A stretch of 64,000 bases of DNA, from the NCBI GenBank assembly GCA_963730685.1, contig CAVSSP010000001.1, positions 1,803,181 through 1,867,180 of the forward strand, in the 5' to 3' direction. The position numbers and the translations under genes are program-made. The notes beneath the pieces were generated by a model. It saw nothing but the letters and a program-made list of their open reading frames with translations, was not told where the DNA came from and did no database searches. This DNA comes from Bog-756 sp963730685. GTDB lineage: Bacteria > Actinomycetota > Acidimicrobiia > Acidimicrobiales > RAAP-2. Shown here piece after piece: positions 27,711-37,644 of this stretch (the first letter of the stretch is position 1; each line of letters begins with the position of its first letter).

Positions 27711-29390
27711 TCAGGAATGTGAGGCCAGATAGTCGAACACGGCCCGGACGGCGCTGGAGCCCTCGCCGACCGCCGAGGCGACCCGCTTCATCGAACCGGC
27801 CCGCACGTCGCCGACGGCGAAGATGCCGGGTGCCGATGTCTCGAAGGGGAGCGGGTCCCGTCCCGAGTAGATCGGGTGGTGCAACGCCGGCTCGGGGAGT
27901 GAGCGGTCGGTCAGGACGAAGCCTTTGGGGTCGAGGGCCACGCGGTTCCCCAGCCACGACGTGGCCGGCTCGGCGCCGATGAAGCAGAACAGCGCGGCAC
28001 ACGGTGTGGTCCGCCGGTCGCCCGACGGCGTGTGCTCGAGGGTCACCGCCTCGAGGTGGGTGTCGCCCTCGAGCCCGCGGACCTCGGTGTCGGTGAGGAC
28101 GGTGATCCGCCCCTCGACCCTGATCCGGTCCACCAGGTAGCTGGACATGCTGGCCGACAGGTCGGATCGGCGGATGGCGATGGAGACCCGGCAGCCGCCC
28201 TGGCACAGGTAGAGGGCGGCCTGTCCGGCCGAGTTGCCGCCACCGACGACCAGGACGTCGGAGTCGCGGCACGACCGGGCCTCGAGGTCGGTGGCGGCGT
28301 AGTACACCCCGTTGCCCTCGAAGCGCTCCAGCTCGGGGATGGCGAGGCGCTGGTAGCGGGCACCGGTGGCGATGATGGCCGCCCGCCCGGGGATCTCGCT
28401 CTGGTCGGCCAGCGAGACGACGAGGAAGCCCTCCTCCACGCGGAGGGCGGAGACCTCGCACGGGCTGACCAGCCAGGCTCCCAGTCGCTGGGCCTGGATC
28501 GCCGTGCGCGAGGTCAGGTCCCCCCCGGAGATCCCGTTGGGGAAGCCGGCGTAGTTCTCGATGCGCGAACTGGCACCGGCCTGCCCGCCCGGTCCGACGG
28601 CGTCGAGTGACACCGTGTCCAGCCCCTCCGAGGCGCCGTAGACGGAGGCGGCCAGTCCGGCCGGCCCGACCCCGATGACGATGAGATCGAAGACCCTTCC
28701 GGGAACCGGCTGGTAGGTGAGCCCCAGCGCCTCGGCGAACTGGCCCGGCGTCGGGTGGCGGAGCACCAGGGTGGGGGTCACCACCACCGGGGTGTCTCCG
28801 GCCCGCAGGCCCATGCTGGCCAGGAGCTCCTCCACGTCCTCGGCCTCCTCGAGGTCGATCCAGGCGTGGGCCAGCCGGTTGCGGGAGGCGAAGGTGCGCA
28901 GGGCGAGGGCCTCGGCCGAGTAGCGGGACCCGATGATCCGCACGGCCAGCGCCGCCGGGCTGGACCGCAGCGCCTCCCGGCGGGCCACGAGCGCTCCGAA
29001 GATCACATCGGCGATGGCCGGGTAGGTGGCCATCATGCGCCGAAATTCGAGGTGGGGGATGACCAGTACCCGACTGGTGACCGTCGATCGCACCGTGAGA
29101 TACGTCCGCTGTCCGGTCAAGAGGCCCAGCTCCCCGATGAACTGGCCCGGGCCGTAGGAGACGACGAGCTCGTCCGTCTCGCCCTCCCGCACGACCTCCA
29201 ACCCGCCCTCCAGCAGCACGTAGAAGTCCCAGGCCGACTCGTCGGGCCGGTAGAGCACCTCACCGGAACGGAGCGCCCGCTCGTACCCCAGGCCGCCGAG
29301 CTCGTCGAGCACGTCCTGGCCGAAGGTGGGGACCACCACGTCGTCCGCCACCAACAGGGGGGTCGTCGTCGCCGGCTCGTCCGAAGTCAC
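27711..29390 (-). CDS. Cyclic-nucleotide-binding / thioredoxin-reductase-like fusion
   Basis: This 559-residue three-part protein has a cNMP-binding domain at residues 10-140 (GPGQFIGELGLLTGQRTYLT matches the phosphate-binding cassette region). A thioredoxin-like segment without CxxC occupies about 150-230. An FAD/NADPH module runs from about 235 with VIGVGPAGLAASVYGASEGL, VVGGGNSAGQAALYL and GIFAVGDVRAGSMKRVA. The redox-active CxxC of true thioredoxin reductases is replaced (YYAATDLEA), so electrons must go to another acceptor. A cyclic nucleotide may gate it. The GTG at 29390 follows GAGGAC. A 9-bp repeat array separates it from the GH31 gene downstream of it on the map. Confidence 0.85.
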   Translation of the reverse strand: MTSDEPATTTPLLVADDVVVPTFGQDVLDELGGLGYERALRSGEVLYRPDESAWDFYVLLEGGLEVVREGETDELVVSYGPGQFIGELGLLTGQRTYLTVRSTVTSRVLVIPHLEFRRMMATYPAIADVIFGALVARREALRSSPAALAVRIIGSRYSAEALALRTFASRNRLAHAWIDLEEAEDVEELLASMGLRAGDTPVVVTPTLVLRHPTPGQFAEALGLTYQPVPGRVFDLIVIGVGPAGLAASVYGASEGLDTVSLDAVGPGGQAGASSRIENYAGFPNGISGGDLTSRTAIQAQRLGAWLVSPCEVSALRVEEGFLVVSLADQSEIPGRAAIIATGARYQRLAIPELERFEGNGVYYAATDLEARSCRDSDVLVVGGGNSAGQAALYLCQGGCRVSIAIRRSDLSASMSSYLVDRIRVEGRITVLTDTEVRGLEGDTHLEAVTLEHTPSGDRRTTPCAALFCFIGAEPATSWLGNRVALDPKGFVLTDRSLPEPALHHPIYSGRDPLPFETSAPGIFAVGDVRAGSMKRVASAVGEGSSAVRAVFDYLASHS

Positions 29391-29465
29391 GTCCTCATCT
29401 TCTCAGACCGCCGCCGTCCGGTCACCGCCGTGCTGGCGACAGCCGGGCTGTCGACTCGGGCGGCC

Positions 29466-29528
29466 GGGCCGCTCGGGCCGCTCGGGCCGCTCGGGCCGCT
29501 CGGGCCGCTCAGGCCGCTCAGGCCGCTC
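29466..29528. repeat. Seven tandem 9-bp units at the GH31 stop codon
   Basis: Five copies of GGGCCGCTC are followed by two of AGGCCGCTC. On the minus strand the units read GAGCGGCC(C/T), and the last ones contain TGA. The stop of the GH31 gene at 29527-29529 is part of this series. The array fills half of the 136-bp gap to the reductase fusion. Confidence 0.85.
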
Positions 29529-32523
29529 AGGTCGCCGGTTCGTCCCGGTCGACCGGGCGCGACCCGCTGACCACCACCGTGGCGGTGTGGGCGGGGGAGG
29601 ACCGCCCGGTGTCGACGGCCACGGTGGCGGTGGCCGGGTCGTAGGACCAGCCGGCGCCGGTGTCCCCGCCGGCCTGTCGGGGGAGCCTTCGTCCGTCGAG
29701 GGTCACGCCGGTCGGCCGGGACAGGTCGACCACATGGATCCGGTACCGGACGACCGTGGCCTGACCCGGGTAGTGGCCCCGGGTCGGACCGATCGTCACC
29801 GCGGTGGACGGAACGGCCGGGCCCGGGCCCGTCGAGGCGGTGGCCGTCGTGATCCGGGTGGTCGTGTCCTGGCCGGCCGTGTAGCCGAGACCGGTGCCGG
29901 CATCGTCGTAGAGGGTGAAGGAGCCGCGTCCTCCTGCATAGGCGAGGAGGGTGAGGGAGCGTGTCCGGCCGGTGTCCGGGGAGGCCCCGGCGGCCTGTTC
30001 GGGGATGATTCCCCCGGCCCGGACCAACACGGGCATCCGGCTGAGGGGTTCGGCCACCGTGACGGTGGTCGGCCCGGTGAAGGTGGCCCCGGTGAAGTAG
30101 TCCACCCACCGGCCGGGGGGGACCCACACTCGGGCGTCGGCGACCGCTCCCGGGGAGGTGACCGGGGCGACCACGACGTCCGGGCCGAACAGGTACTCGG
30201 TCGGATTGGCATAGGCGCCGGCCTGCGACGGGAAGTCGAGGTACAGGGGTCGGGCGATGGGGAGGCCGGTCCGGTGGGCCTGGTCGGCCAGGGTGTAGGT
30301 GTAGGGCACCAGCGACTGGCGGAGACGCAGGAAGTTCTCCGTGATGGTGCTGACGGGTGCCGGGTACTGCCATGGCAGGCGGTCTTCGTCGTTCGAGTGC
30401 AGGCGGAGGATGGGCTGGAAGGTGCCCAGTTGCACCCATCGGTCGTAGAGGTCGGGGGGATCGGCGCCCGACTGGGTCGGCGGTGGCCCGAGGTAGCTGC
30501 CGATGTCGTCGCTCACGTAGGGCTCGCCGATGGTGGCCTCGGCGGGCGTCAGCTCGGCTTGGCGGGAAAGGGTGTTCCACGTCCCCCAGGCATCACCGGT
30601 GAAGGCGATGGTCGAGGTGTGACCGGACCAGGGCCCGGCCGGGTACACCTCTTCCGGATCGGCGTTCGACCCGCCGATCCGGGCCAGTACGAAGCCCCGC
30701 TGTCCCCGGTCGGCCATCTCCTGCGCGTAGAGGTGGTCGATCCAGCCGTCGGGGGTGAGTCCGGACATCGACACCACGGAGTCGTCGCAGCACCAGTCCA
30801 ACCACCAGAACGACACTCCCTGTCGTTCGAAGCCCTGTTGGAGGGAGAAGTTGGACTCGGCCTGGGGGATCGAGCTCCAGTCCCAGATCCTGCAGGGGCC
30901 CGCCGAGCATCCCGAGGTGGAGGGGGCGAGCGGTCCGCCGGCCACCCGTTGGGCGCCGGCCAGGGCGGGGTCGTTGTCGCCGATGCTGGAGTGGATGTTC
31001 AAGGTGAGGGCGATGCCGTGGGCCGTCGCCCACTGCACGAAGGCGGTGGAGTCGGGGAAGAGCGAGGGGTTCCACTCCCACCCGTTCCAGTCGTTCGGAG
31101 CCTTCCAGTCGGTGTCGAGCGACAGGGTGCTGAGCGGCACCCCGTGGGCGGTGAACTGGGGGACCAGCGACTGCTCGATGGTGGCGCTCGAGTACGGGGT
31201 GTAGTCCGAGTACCAGACGCCGAAGACGTTCCTGGTCGGCAGGGGGGCCGGCCCGGTCAGGAGGGACAGGGACCGGAGCGCCCCGGTGTAGTCGCGGCCG
31301 TAGACGAACAGGTACCCGTCCTCCACGTCCTGGTCGGCCGGCCGCGGCTGCACCCAGCCGCGGTCGTTCCATTCCGCAGTGCGGGTGTCGTCCAGCAGCC
31401 GCCACCCCGCCGCGTCGAGGAGCCCGTCGGTGTCGAGCGGCTGGAGGACGGCCTGGCAGGTGGCCCCCGACTCACCCGGGCCACAGGTGGGAGCGTCGTT
31501 GTAGGTGGCGGTGTCGAACCCCCGGATCCATCCGCCCAACGGGGCCGCCGGGGCGAACCCGGGCAGGGGTGCTCCTCCGGGCGACGAGAGCGACAGGGTG
31601 TCGATGTCGGTGTCGCAGCCGTCTCCGGGTGCGCACGCCACGGTGACGGAATTGGTCCCCGGCCTGAGGGTGACGCCGGTGGACACGTCGGCCCACTGGC
31701 CGTCCCCGGTCGGTTGGGCGGTGAGAGTGGTGGCGGGCCCGCCGTCGACCGACAGCGCCAGGGTGCGGGCGGGCGGCGGGTCGAACGCCACCGGGAAGGT
31801 CGACGTGCGGAGGGTGAGCCGGGCCGTCCCCGAGGGGGCGCCCAGCACCTTCCAGGTGGCGCGCGATCCCGGTGCGATGAGGTTCCCCACGTAGCCGGCC
31901 GTGCTGGTGTACCCGGAGGTGCCCTGCCCGAAGGCCGCCCCGCCGCCGAGGGTTGCCGCCCCGGCCTGGCATACCTGGCCGAAGGTGCACTCCCACTCCC
32001 ACGCCGGCGACACGGTGCTGAGGTGGCCGCCGACGCTGAACTGCAGCGACGTATTGCGGGGCGTGAACGGTCCCGAGCCCACCTTGTAGCGCAGTACGGC
32101 CCGGGTGGTGCGGACGGTCAGCCACGCACCCGAGCGGGCGGTCCGGTACGGGGGCACCGGAGTCCGCCGGTCGATGACGTTGGCGGTCGGCCGGTCCTCG
32201 AACCGTCCGGTGGGCGAGTACTCGAGCCGGAGGACGGTCGGGCTCAGCACCTCGATCCGGGCATCACCGGCGCGCACGATCGCCGAGCCATGGGCCTGCC
32301 CGTCGGCCATCGTCACCGGCGTGGCCAGGTCGACCGGTGAGCGATCGCCGGCGGCCGCCCCAGGGGTGGTGGCGCCGACGGTGGGGGCGGTGCCGGCCAG
32401 GATCGCCGTCACCGTCACGACCACCGTCACGACCGCCGTCATGACCACCGTCACGACCACGGCCAGACCCACCCCGGTGGTGGTCGCCGTCCGAACGGCC
32501 CGGTCGTCGGTCGGTCGGTGCAT
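29527..32523 (-). CDS. Exported GH31 alpha-glucosidase-like glycoside hydrolase
   Basis: This 998-residue protein begins with a long hydrophobic segment (GVGLAVVVTVVMTAVVTVVV), a signal peptide or anchor. The N-terminal beta-sandwich contains an inserted carbohydrate-binding-like module (NSVTVACAPGDGCDTDIDTL). The GH31 barrel shows GVWYSDYTPYSS, WWLDWCCDDS at about 575 (catalytic Asp) and FTGDAWGTWNTL at about 643 (acid/base region). Proximal and distal C-terminal beta domains follow (PEYLFGPDVVV-like and FTLYDDAGTGLGY). It would act on alpha-linked sugars outside the cell. The ATG at 32523 is chosen for the signal peptide; a longer open frame overlaps the divergent dioxygenase. The frame is intact over 3 kb. 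Confidence 0.9.
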   Translation of the reverse strand: MHRPTDDRAVRTATTTGVGLAVVVTVVMTAVVTVVVTVTAILAGTAPTVGATTPGAAAGDRSPVDLATPVTMADGQAHGSAIVRAGDARIEVLSPTVLRLEYSPTGRFEDRPTANVIDRRTPVPPYRTARSGAWLTVRTTRAVLRYKVGSGPFTPRNTSLQFSVGGHLSTVSPAWEWECTFGQVCQAGAATLGGGAAFGQGTSGYTSTAGYVGNLIAPGSRATWKVLGAPSGTARLTLRTSTFPVAFDPPPARTLALSVDGGPATTLTAQPTGDGQWADVSTGVTLRPGTNSVTVACAPGDGCDTDIDTLSLSSPGGAPLPGFAPAAPLGGWIRGFDTATYNDAPTCGPGESGATCQAVLQPLDTDGLLDAAGWRLLDDTRTAEWNDRGWVQPRPADQDVEDGYLFVYGRDYTGALRSLSLLTGPAPLPTRNVFGVWYSDYTPYSSATIEQSLVPQFTAHGVPLSTLSLDTDWKAPNDWNGWEWNPSLFPDSTAFVQWATAHGIALTLNIHSSIGDNDPALAGAQRVAGGPLAPSTSGCSAGPCRIWDWSSIPQAESNFSLQQGFERQGVSFWWLDWCCDDSVVSMSGLTPDGWIDHLYAQEMADRGQRGFVLARIGGSNADPEEVYPAGPWSGHTSTIAFTGDAWGTWNTLSRQAELTPAEATIGEPYVSDDIGSYLGPPPTQSGADPPDLYDRWVQLGTFQPILRLHSNDEDRLPWQYPAPVSTITENFLRLRQSLVPYTYTLADQAHRTGLPIARPLYLDFPSQAGAYANPTEYLFGPDVVVAPVTSPGAVADARVWVPPGRWVDYFTGATFTGPTTVTVAEPLSRMPVLVRAGGIIPEQAAGASPDTGRTRSLTLLAYAGGRGSFTLYDDAGTGLGYTAGQDTTTRITTATASTGPGPAVPSTAVTIGPTRGHYPGQATVVRYRIHVVDLSRPTGVTLDGRRLPRQAGGDTGAGWSYDPATATVAVDTGRSSPAHTATVVVSGSRPVDRDEPAT

Positions 32524-32711
32524 CGTCTGTGTCGCCACGGCAAGCTCCGCGTCGTTCCGTCGCTGGATGGCCGGAAGGGAGTCCCCGGTCGGGGTGAGGC
32601 TACCGTCCGGCGCCGGGCCGGGGAGGTGGGCTCCGCCCGGTGGCGGAAAAGGCGCCGTGTGCCACCATGGGGTGCCCGACAGCCAGGCGCACCCAGTGGG
32701 AAGGAGGGACG

Positions 32712-33713
32712 TTGGCCTCAAGACGAGCCACCGACGACGAAATCGAACAGTGGCAGACCCACGGGTGGGTACTGCTGCACGGCATCGTCGGGACCGAGGA
32801 GATCGACCGGGCCGCCGACGACCTTCATCTCCTCTTCCCGACCGGCGAGGCGTACCACGCCGATCCGGACGGGGAGACCCGCCGATGGTTGGGATCCCGG
32901 GCCGATCCCGATGAGGAGTGGGCCTGGCCCGACGGAAGGGCCCGGGTTCCGGGGGGAGCAGCACCGCTGGAAGGCGGAGTTCCCGTTCCCCGGCTCGGGT
33001 GCGCTCAACCGGCTGTGCGTGCATCCGTCGCTGGTCGACTTCGCCGAGCGGGCCCTCGGGTCCGCGGACATCCGGCTCTACCAGTCGCATGCCGATGCCA
33101 AGTACTCGGGGATCACCAACTACGAGCAGCCCCTGCACATCGACCGCAACCACTCGTGGCTCCCGGCCGTCGGGAAGGCGCCGTGGTGGAACCTGCAGGG
33201 CTTCTTGTACCTGTCGGACGTGACGGAGGCGGACAACCCCACCCGGGTGGTCCCGATCGGCGATTCGAGGAAAGTGCCGGTGACCACCCCGGTGGTGATG
33301 CCCGACGCCGCCCCCGGTCTCTATGCGGCCGAGCGCCGGGCCGGCGGGGTCCGGGGCTCGCTGCTGGCCTACCGGTCCGACGTGTTCCACCGCGGCGCGC
33401 CCTTCGGCGTCGCCGGGCGCGGCCCGCTTCATCCTGGCCGTCGGATTCAAACGGGCAGGTCAGGACTGGATCGCCTACGACCAGTCGCAGTCGCGCTCGA
33501 CAGGTCCGGACTGGACTCGGTTCGTCGAGCGCTCGTCGCCCCGCGAGCTCGAGCTGTTCGGATTCCCGCCGCCCGGTCACCCCATCTGGGACGACGCCCT
33601 GCTGGAGGCGACCCAGGCGCGCGTACCCGCGCCTGGACCTCGGGCCGTGGCGGGGGGCGGTCGACGCCGGCCGGCGGGAAGCCGTCCCCAGCCGGGGGAG
33701 CGGACCCCGATGA
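32712..33713 (+). CDS. Phytanoyl-CoA dioxygenase (PhyH) family protein (three frameshifts)
   Basis: This is a 2-oxoglutarate/Fe(II)-type oxygenase fold. It starts TTG at 32712, strongly supported by AAGGAGGG just upstream, and reads ATDDEIEQWQTHGWVLLHGI. Near 32945 the frame shifts by one, then gives HRWKAEFPFPGSGALNRLCV and NYEQPLHIDRNHSWLP (HxD iron ligands) and YLSDVTEADNPTRVVPIG. A second shift near 33425 gives RFILAVGFKRAGQDWIAYDQ. A third near 33620 gives YPRLDLGPWRGAVDAGRREA to the stop. The stop overlaps the next gene's ATG as ATGA, showing the last frame is genuine. The three shifts sum to zero. Sequence error is suspected. Confidence 0.75.
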   Translation: MASRRATDDEIEQWQTHGWVLLHGIVGTEEIDRAADDLHLLFPTGEAYHADPDGETRRWLGSRADPDEEWAWPDGRARVPGGAAPLEGGVPVPRLGCAQPAVRASVAGRLRRAGPRVRGHPALPVACRCQVLGDHQLRAAPAHRPQPLVAPGRREGAVVEPAGLLVPVGRDGGGQPHPGGPDRRFEESAGDHPGGDARRRPRSLCGRAPGRRGPGLAAGLPVRRVPPRRALRRRRARPASSWPSDSNGQVRTGSPTTSRSRARQVRTGLGSSSARRPASSSCSDSRRPVTPSGTTPCWRRPRRAYPRLDLGPWRGAVDAGRREAVPSRGSGPR

Positions 33714-34288
33714 GCTCGCCGGAAGACGAGCGGGCGACGCCGGGGCCCGACCCGGCTCCGGTCGGGAGAGGCGGGACCGGCAGGTCTGGCGAGACCGGTG
33801 GGACGCAGCGGGGCCTCGAGCGTGTCCTGGCGGCCTCCTTGATGATGGCGCTCATCCCCGTGGTGACGCTGGTTGCCTCGGCGCTGGGCGCGTTCGTCTA
33901 CGCGGTGGTGGTCTTCTTCCATTCGGCACGGGCCATCATCCGGCATCCGTTTCCGGTGGGGAACCACGTCGGACTGTTCCTGCTCGACATCGACCTGTTC
34001 CTGATCGGTGCCACCCTGCTGATCTCGGCGGTGGGGTTCTACGAGCTGTTCGTCAGCCAACGCCGCCTGGACGAGTCGGTGATGCCGTCGTGGCTCGAAA
34101 TGCGCGACCTCAACGACCTCAAGCGGAGGATCGTCGCCATGATCATCATGGTGCTGGCGGTGAGCTTCGTCGAGGTGATCGTGGACAGCCCGGACGGCCG
34201 TCAGGCGCTCGACCTCGGAGGCGGCATCGCCCTCATGATCGTGGCGCTGACCGTGTTCCTCCGGCTCGGAGGGCACGGGAGCGAGTAG
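33710..34288 (+). CDS. UPF0114 (YqhA-like) membrane protein
   Basis: This 192-residue protein has a disordered Gly/Pro/Asp-rich N-terminus and then three to four membrane helices: MALIPVVTLVASALGAFVYA, FLIGATLLISAVGFYELFVS and IVAMIIMVLAVSFVEVIVD. This matches the UPF0114 family of small inner-membrane proteins of unknown role. Its ATG overlaps the stop of the PhyH-like gene by four bases, so translation is probably coupled. Confidence 0.82.
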   Translation: MSSPEDERATPGPDPAPVGRGGTGRSGETGGTQRGLERVLAASLMMALIPVVTLVASALGAFVYAVVVFFHSARAIIRHPFPVGNHVGLFLLDIDLFLIGATLLISAVGFYELFVSQRRLDESVMPSWLEMRDLNDLKRRIVAMIIMVLAVSFVEVIVDSPDGRQALDLGGGIALMIVALTVFLRLGGHGSE

Positions 34289-34323
34289 CGCCCGGTGGGG
34301 ACGCCCAAGGCGCGGCGGATCCG

Positions 34324-34839
34324 TCAGAGGCTGAGCCCGCGGCCGGGCCGGCTCCCGAAGTCGGTCGTCCAGTGGGGCGGCACGTGGGACGGAACCGCGG
34401 GTCCGTCCTGGCCCTCCGGTGGCGGCAGGTTCGCACCCAGACGCCGACCGGTCACGCCGTGCCCGCGGATTCGCACGAGGCGATGACCGGGCGTCGACAC
34501 CCTGGGGAACGGTGTGACGGCGGCCATGGTGGCGTCCTCCTCGACGGCCGGACCACAGAGGAGGACGCTCCACGGATGGTGGCCACCGGTGGCAGGACTC
34601 CACTCCAGCCCGTCGATCTGGAACGCCGTGATCTGTCCGGCGAGCCTCCGCAGGAGACGGTCACCGACCATGACGAGGACATCATGGCCGTCGAATGCGT
34701 AGTCCACCGGGAGCACCGACGGGAGACCGGCGGTCGAGATGCCCAGGTGACCGTGTCTGCGCTCCTTGGCGGCGAGGGCCAGCAGCCTCCGGCACTCGGT
34801 CAGTCCCAGTACTTCTGAACCCCGTGTGTCGATCCACAC
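34324..34839 (-). CDS. Pyridoxamine-5'-phosphate-oxidase-like split-barrel flavoprotein
   Basis: This 171-residue protein contains HGHLGISTAGLPSVLPVDYA and GHDVLVMVGDRLLRRLAGQI, the first strands of the FMN/F420-binding split barrel. SVLLCGPAVEED follows, close to nitroreductase/PPOX members of actinobacteria. It is probably a flavin- or F420-dependent reductase; the substrate is unknown. The GTG at 34839 is supported by GGAGG seven bases upstream. The gene converges on the UPF0114 gene and is divergent from the GMC oxidoreductase. Confidence 0.8.
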   Translation of the reverse strand: MWIDTRGSEVLGLTECRRLLALAAKERRHGHLGISTAGLPSVLPVDYAFDGHDVLVMVGDRLLRRLAGQITAFQIDGLEWSPATGGHHPWSVLLCGPAVEEDATMAAVTPFPRVSTPGHRLVRIRGHGVTGRRLGANLPPPEGQDGPAVPSHVPPHWTTDFGSRPGRGLSL

Positions 34840-35117
34840 TGTCCGACCTCCGATCCCGGCGCCGGGCCGTCTCACCCGACACCGCCATCGTGCGCCCGCG
34901 CACCGCAGATCGATAGGGTCCAAAGTCCCGCGCCCAGCGCCGGCTCAATGGTTCTCCGGCACGAGGGGCCCGGTTGCCGTTATGTTTGCCGCAGTCCTGC
35001 AACGAAGAGGCGGGGGCGGTGGGTGGCGGCGTGGCCCGAATCAGCCGAGCGGCCCTCCCGCCACCCCTCCGGTGGCGGCAGGCGGCAGGCGGCGGATCGA
35101 CGGGGAAGGGACGGCCA

Positions 35118-36947
35118 TGGAACGACTCGCTCGACCATTGTCCGATCTGGTGGCCCACTACCAGGTGATCGTGGTGGGATCGGGATACGGCGGATCGATC
35201 GCCGCGTGTCGGTTGAGCCGTGCCGGGCGGACGGTCGCCCTGTTCGAACGGGGACGGGAACTGCATCCCGGTGAGTTCCCGGCCACGGCCGTGGAGGCCG
35301 GCTCCCACGTGCAGCTGAGCGGGCCGGTGCCGGGCGCCGAGGGGCGGGTCGGTGACCCGCGGAGCCTCTACTGGTTCCGGACCGGCACGCAGATGAGCGT
35401 CTTCTCCGGGTGCGGGCTCGGGGGCACGTCCCTCGTCAACGCCAACGTGGCCATCCGCCCCGACCCGCGGGTCTTCGACGATCGCTGGCCCGCCGCACTG
35501 CGGCACGACCAGGACGGCGGGTTGGCGGGGCGGCTGTCCGACGGCTATGACGCCGCCGAGGCCATGTTGCGTCCGGCCACCTACCCGGCCGCGTTCCCGC
35601 CCCTGGCCAAGGTGACGGCGTTGAAGGTGGCGTCGGCCGAGCGGACCGTCGAGCCGACGCCGATCAACGTCACGCTTCCGCGAGGGCCCGAGCGCGGCCG
35701 GGGTGCACCAGTCCGCCTGCACCGGGTGCGGCGACTGCGTCACCGGCTGCAACGTGGGGGCGAAGAACACGCTGCTCACGAACTACCTCCCCGACGCCGT
35801 GGCCCACGGCGCCCAGGTGTTCACCGAGCTCGACGTGAGGACGATCGTGGCGCGACCCGACGGCGAGGGGTGGGTCGTCCACGTCCAGCCGCTCGGTCTC
35901 GGGCCGGACAAGGAGTTCGACCCTCCGCCGTTGGACGTCACCGCCGACGTGGTGGTGCTGGCCGCCGGCGCACTCGGATCGACGGAGATCCTCCTGCGTT
36001 CCCAGGGGGCCGGTCTGGCCGTGTCCGAACAGCTCGGAATGCGCTTCAGCGGGAACGGTGACGTGATCGGCTTCGCCGAGCGGCCCCAAATCCCCGTCCG
36101 GGCCATCGGCGCCGGCCGTCGGCCACCCGATCCGACCAAGCCGGCGGGACCGTGCATCACCGCCATGATCGACCTGCGGAAGGATGTCCCGCTCGGGGAC
36201 GGCATCATCATCGAGGACGCCGTGGTTCCGGGGCTGATGGCCGAGGTGGTGGCGGGCGATCTGGCACTCCAGATCGGAGTGACGCGGGGAGGTGGGGATC
36301 ACCGGATCCGGGAGGGGCTCGCCGGCGTAGCCAGCCTGCTCACCGGGGGACACGGGGGGGGCAACGAGCACCTCCAGACATTCCTGGTCATGGGGCACGA
36401 CGACGAAGGGGGCCGGATCGTCCTCGACGGCGACGATGCCCGGATCGAGTGGGACGGGGTCGGGACCACCCCCTACTACGAGCGGGCCAACCGGGTGCTG
36501 GCCGACGCGGCCGGACGGGGCAGCGGGATCTTCATCCGGGACCCGCTGTGGTCCCCCGTCCTCAAGGACAGCCTTATCACCGTCCATCCCCTCGGGGGCT
36601 GCGCCATGGGCAAGAACGCCCGGTGTGGGGTGGTGGACCACCGGGGCCGGGTGTTCTCGCTCGACGGGAAGAAGGGCGTGCACCAGGGCCTGATGGTGGT
36701 GGACGGTTCGATCGTCCCCATGCCGCTCGGCGTGAATCCGCTCCTGACCATCTCCGCCCTCGCCGAGCGGGCCATGTCCCTCCTCTGCGCCGAGGAGGGG
36801 TGGCCCTACGTCACCGACGCCGATGCCCCCGACCACACCCGCACCGACCGAACCGCCGCCACCCCAGACCGCGCCCCGGCCTCCGGTTCACCGAACGGAT
36901 GTCGGGGTGGTGGTCACCGGACCCGACGCCGGACCGGGGGTCGCTGA
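35118..36947 (+). CDS. GMC oxidoreductase part of a GMC-hydrolase fusion (frameshifted)
   Basis: This is a cholesterol-oxidase-like FAD enzyme. The ATG at 35118 begins MERLARPLSDLVAHYQVIVV, followed by GSGYGGSIAACRLSRAGRTV (FAD Rossmann) and FSGCGLGGTSLVNANVAIRP. The frame breaks near 35697. It then gives CTGCGDCVTGCNVGAKNTLL, whose CxxCxxCxxxC spacing resembles a 4Fe-4S site. VVVLAAGALGSTEILLRS and HPLGGCAMGKNARCGVVD (GMC C-terminal motif) follow. The true frame leaves this one near 36870 and continues in another, so the stop at 36947 is artificial. Electrons may go to an acceptor rather than oxygen if the cluster is real. Confidence 0.8.
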
Positions 36948-37644
36948 CCCCGTATCTCAACGACTGCGACAAGGGCAGGAGTGTCGGGCGACGGCGAGCT
37001 GTCGTTCGTCCTGACCATCTCCACCGACGACGTGGCCAGGGTCACCGTCGCGCCCTGGACACCCCGATGGACGTGGTCGGCACCGTGTCGGCCCCCCGCC
37101 TCTCGTCGGACCCGTTGCTGGTCCAAGAGGGTCGGTTCCAGCTGCTCGTGGCCGACGATCCGTCCGACGCCGCGGTCCGGCACATGCGGTACCGACTGCC
37201 CCTGACGGCCACCGACGGGCACCGGTACACCTTCGACGGCTTCAAGGTCGTCGCCCCGGGGGAGGTCGGCGAGGTGTGGGCCGGCCACCACCACGCTGTA
37301 CGTGACCATCCGCGACGGAGGGCCCGACGGGGCGGTGGTGGGTCGTGGGGTCCTCCGCATCGCGCCGGGCGACTTCGCCCACCAGCTGCGGACCATGCAC
37401 GTGACCGGACCGGTCGGTCACCTCGACCGGTTGAAGTTCGAGGCCCGGTTCGGCCGCGCCTTCGGCGGCGTCCTGGCCCACGACTACGGCACCGTCGTCC
37501 ACCGGACCACCGTCGTTCGACCCCGAGGCTCCGCCCCGCCGTCGGAGGCGTCTCGACGTACCGCCTCCCCGGCACTACGACTACCGCACGGGCGACGGGC
37601 TGACCCTCCGCCTCACCCGCTACCGGGGCGGGAGGTCGTCACCG
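36880..37644 (+). CDS. Central domain of the GMC-hydrolase fusion (four frameshifts)
   Basis: Read across frames, this stretch gives one continuous domain: GLRFTERMSGWWSPDPTPDR, then (shift near 36979) GDGELSFVLTISTDDVA, then (near 37050) TPMDVVGTVSAPRLSSDPLL and MRYRLPLTATDGHRYTFDGF, then (near 37287) TTTLYVTIRDGGPDGAVVGR, then (near 37510) FDPEAPPRRRRRLDVPPP, which runs into the hydrolase. This domain is known to follow GMC oxidoreductases in large actinobacterial and proteobacterial proteins. No single frame codes it here. The recurrent good matches in each frame argue for sequence errors or very recent decay. Confidence 0.6.

Noticed and set aside
29326..32340. 1004-codon open frame on the + strand opposite the GH31 gene
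   Set aside because: Its protein is Gly/Arg/His/Pro-rich with no domain; it mirrors GH31 codons in a GC-rich genome, while the minus strand has a full signal peptide and catalytic motifs.
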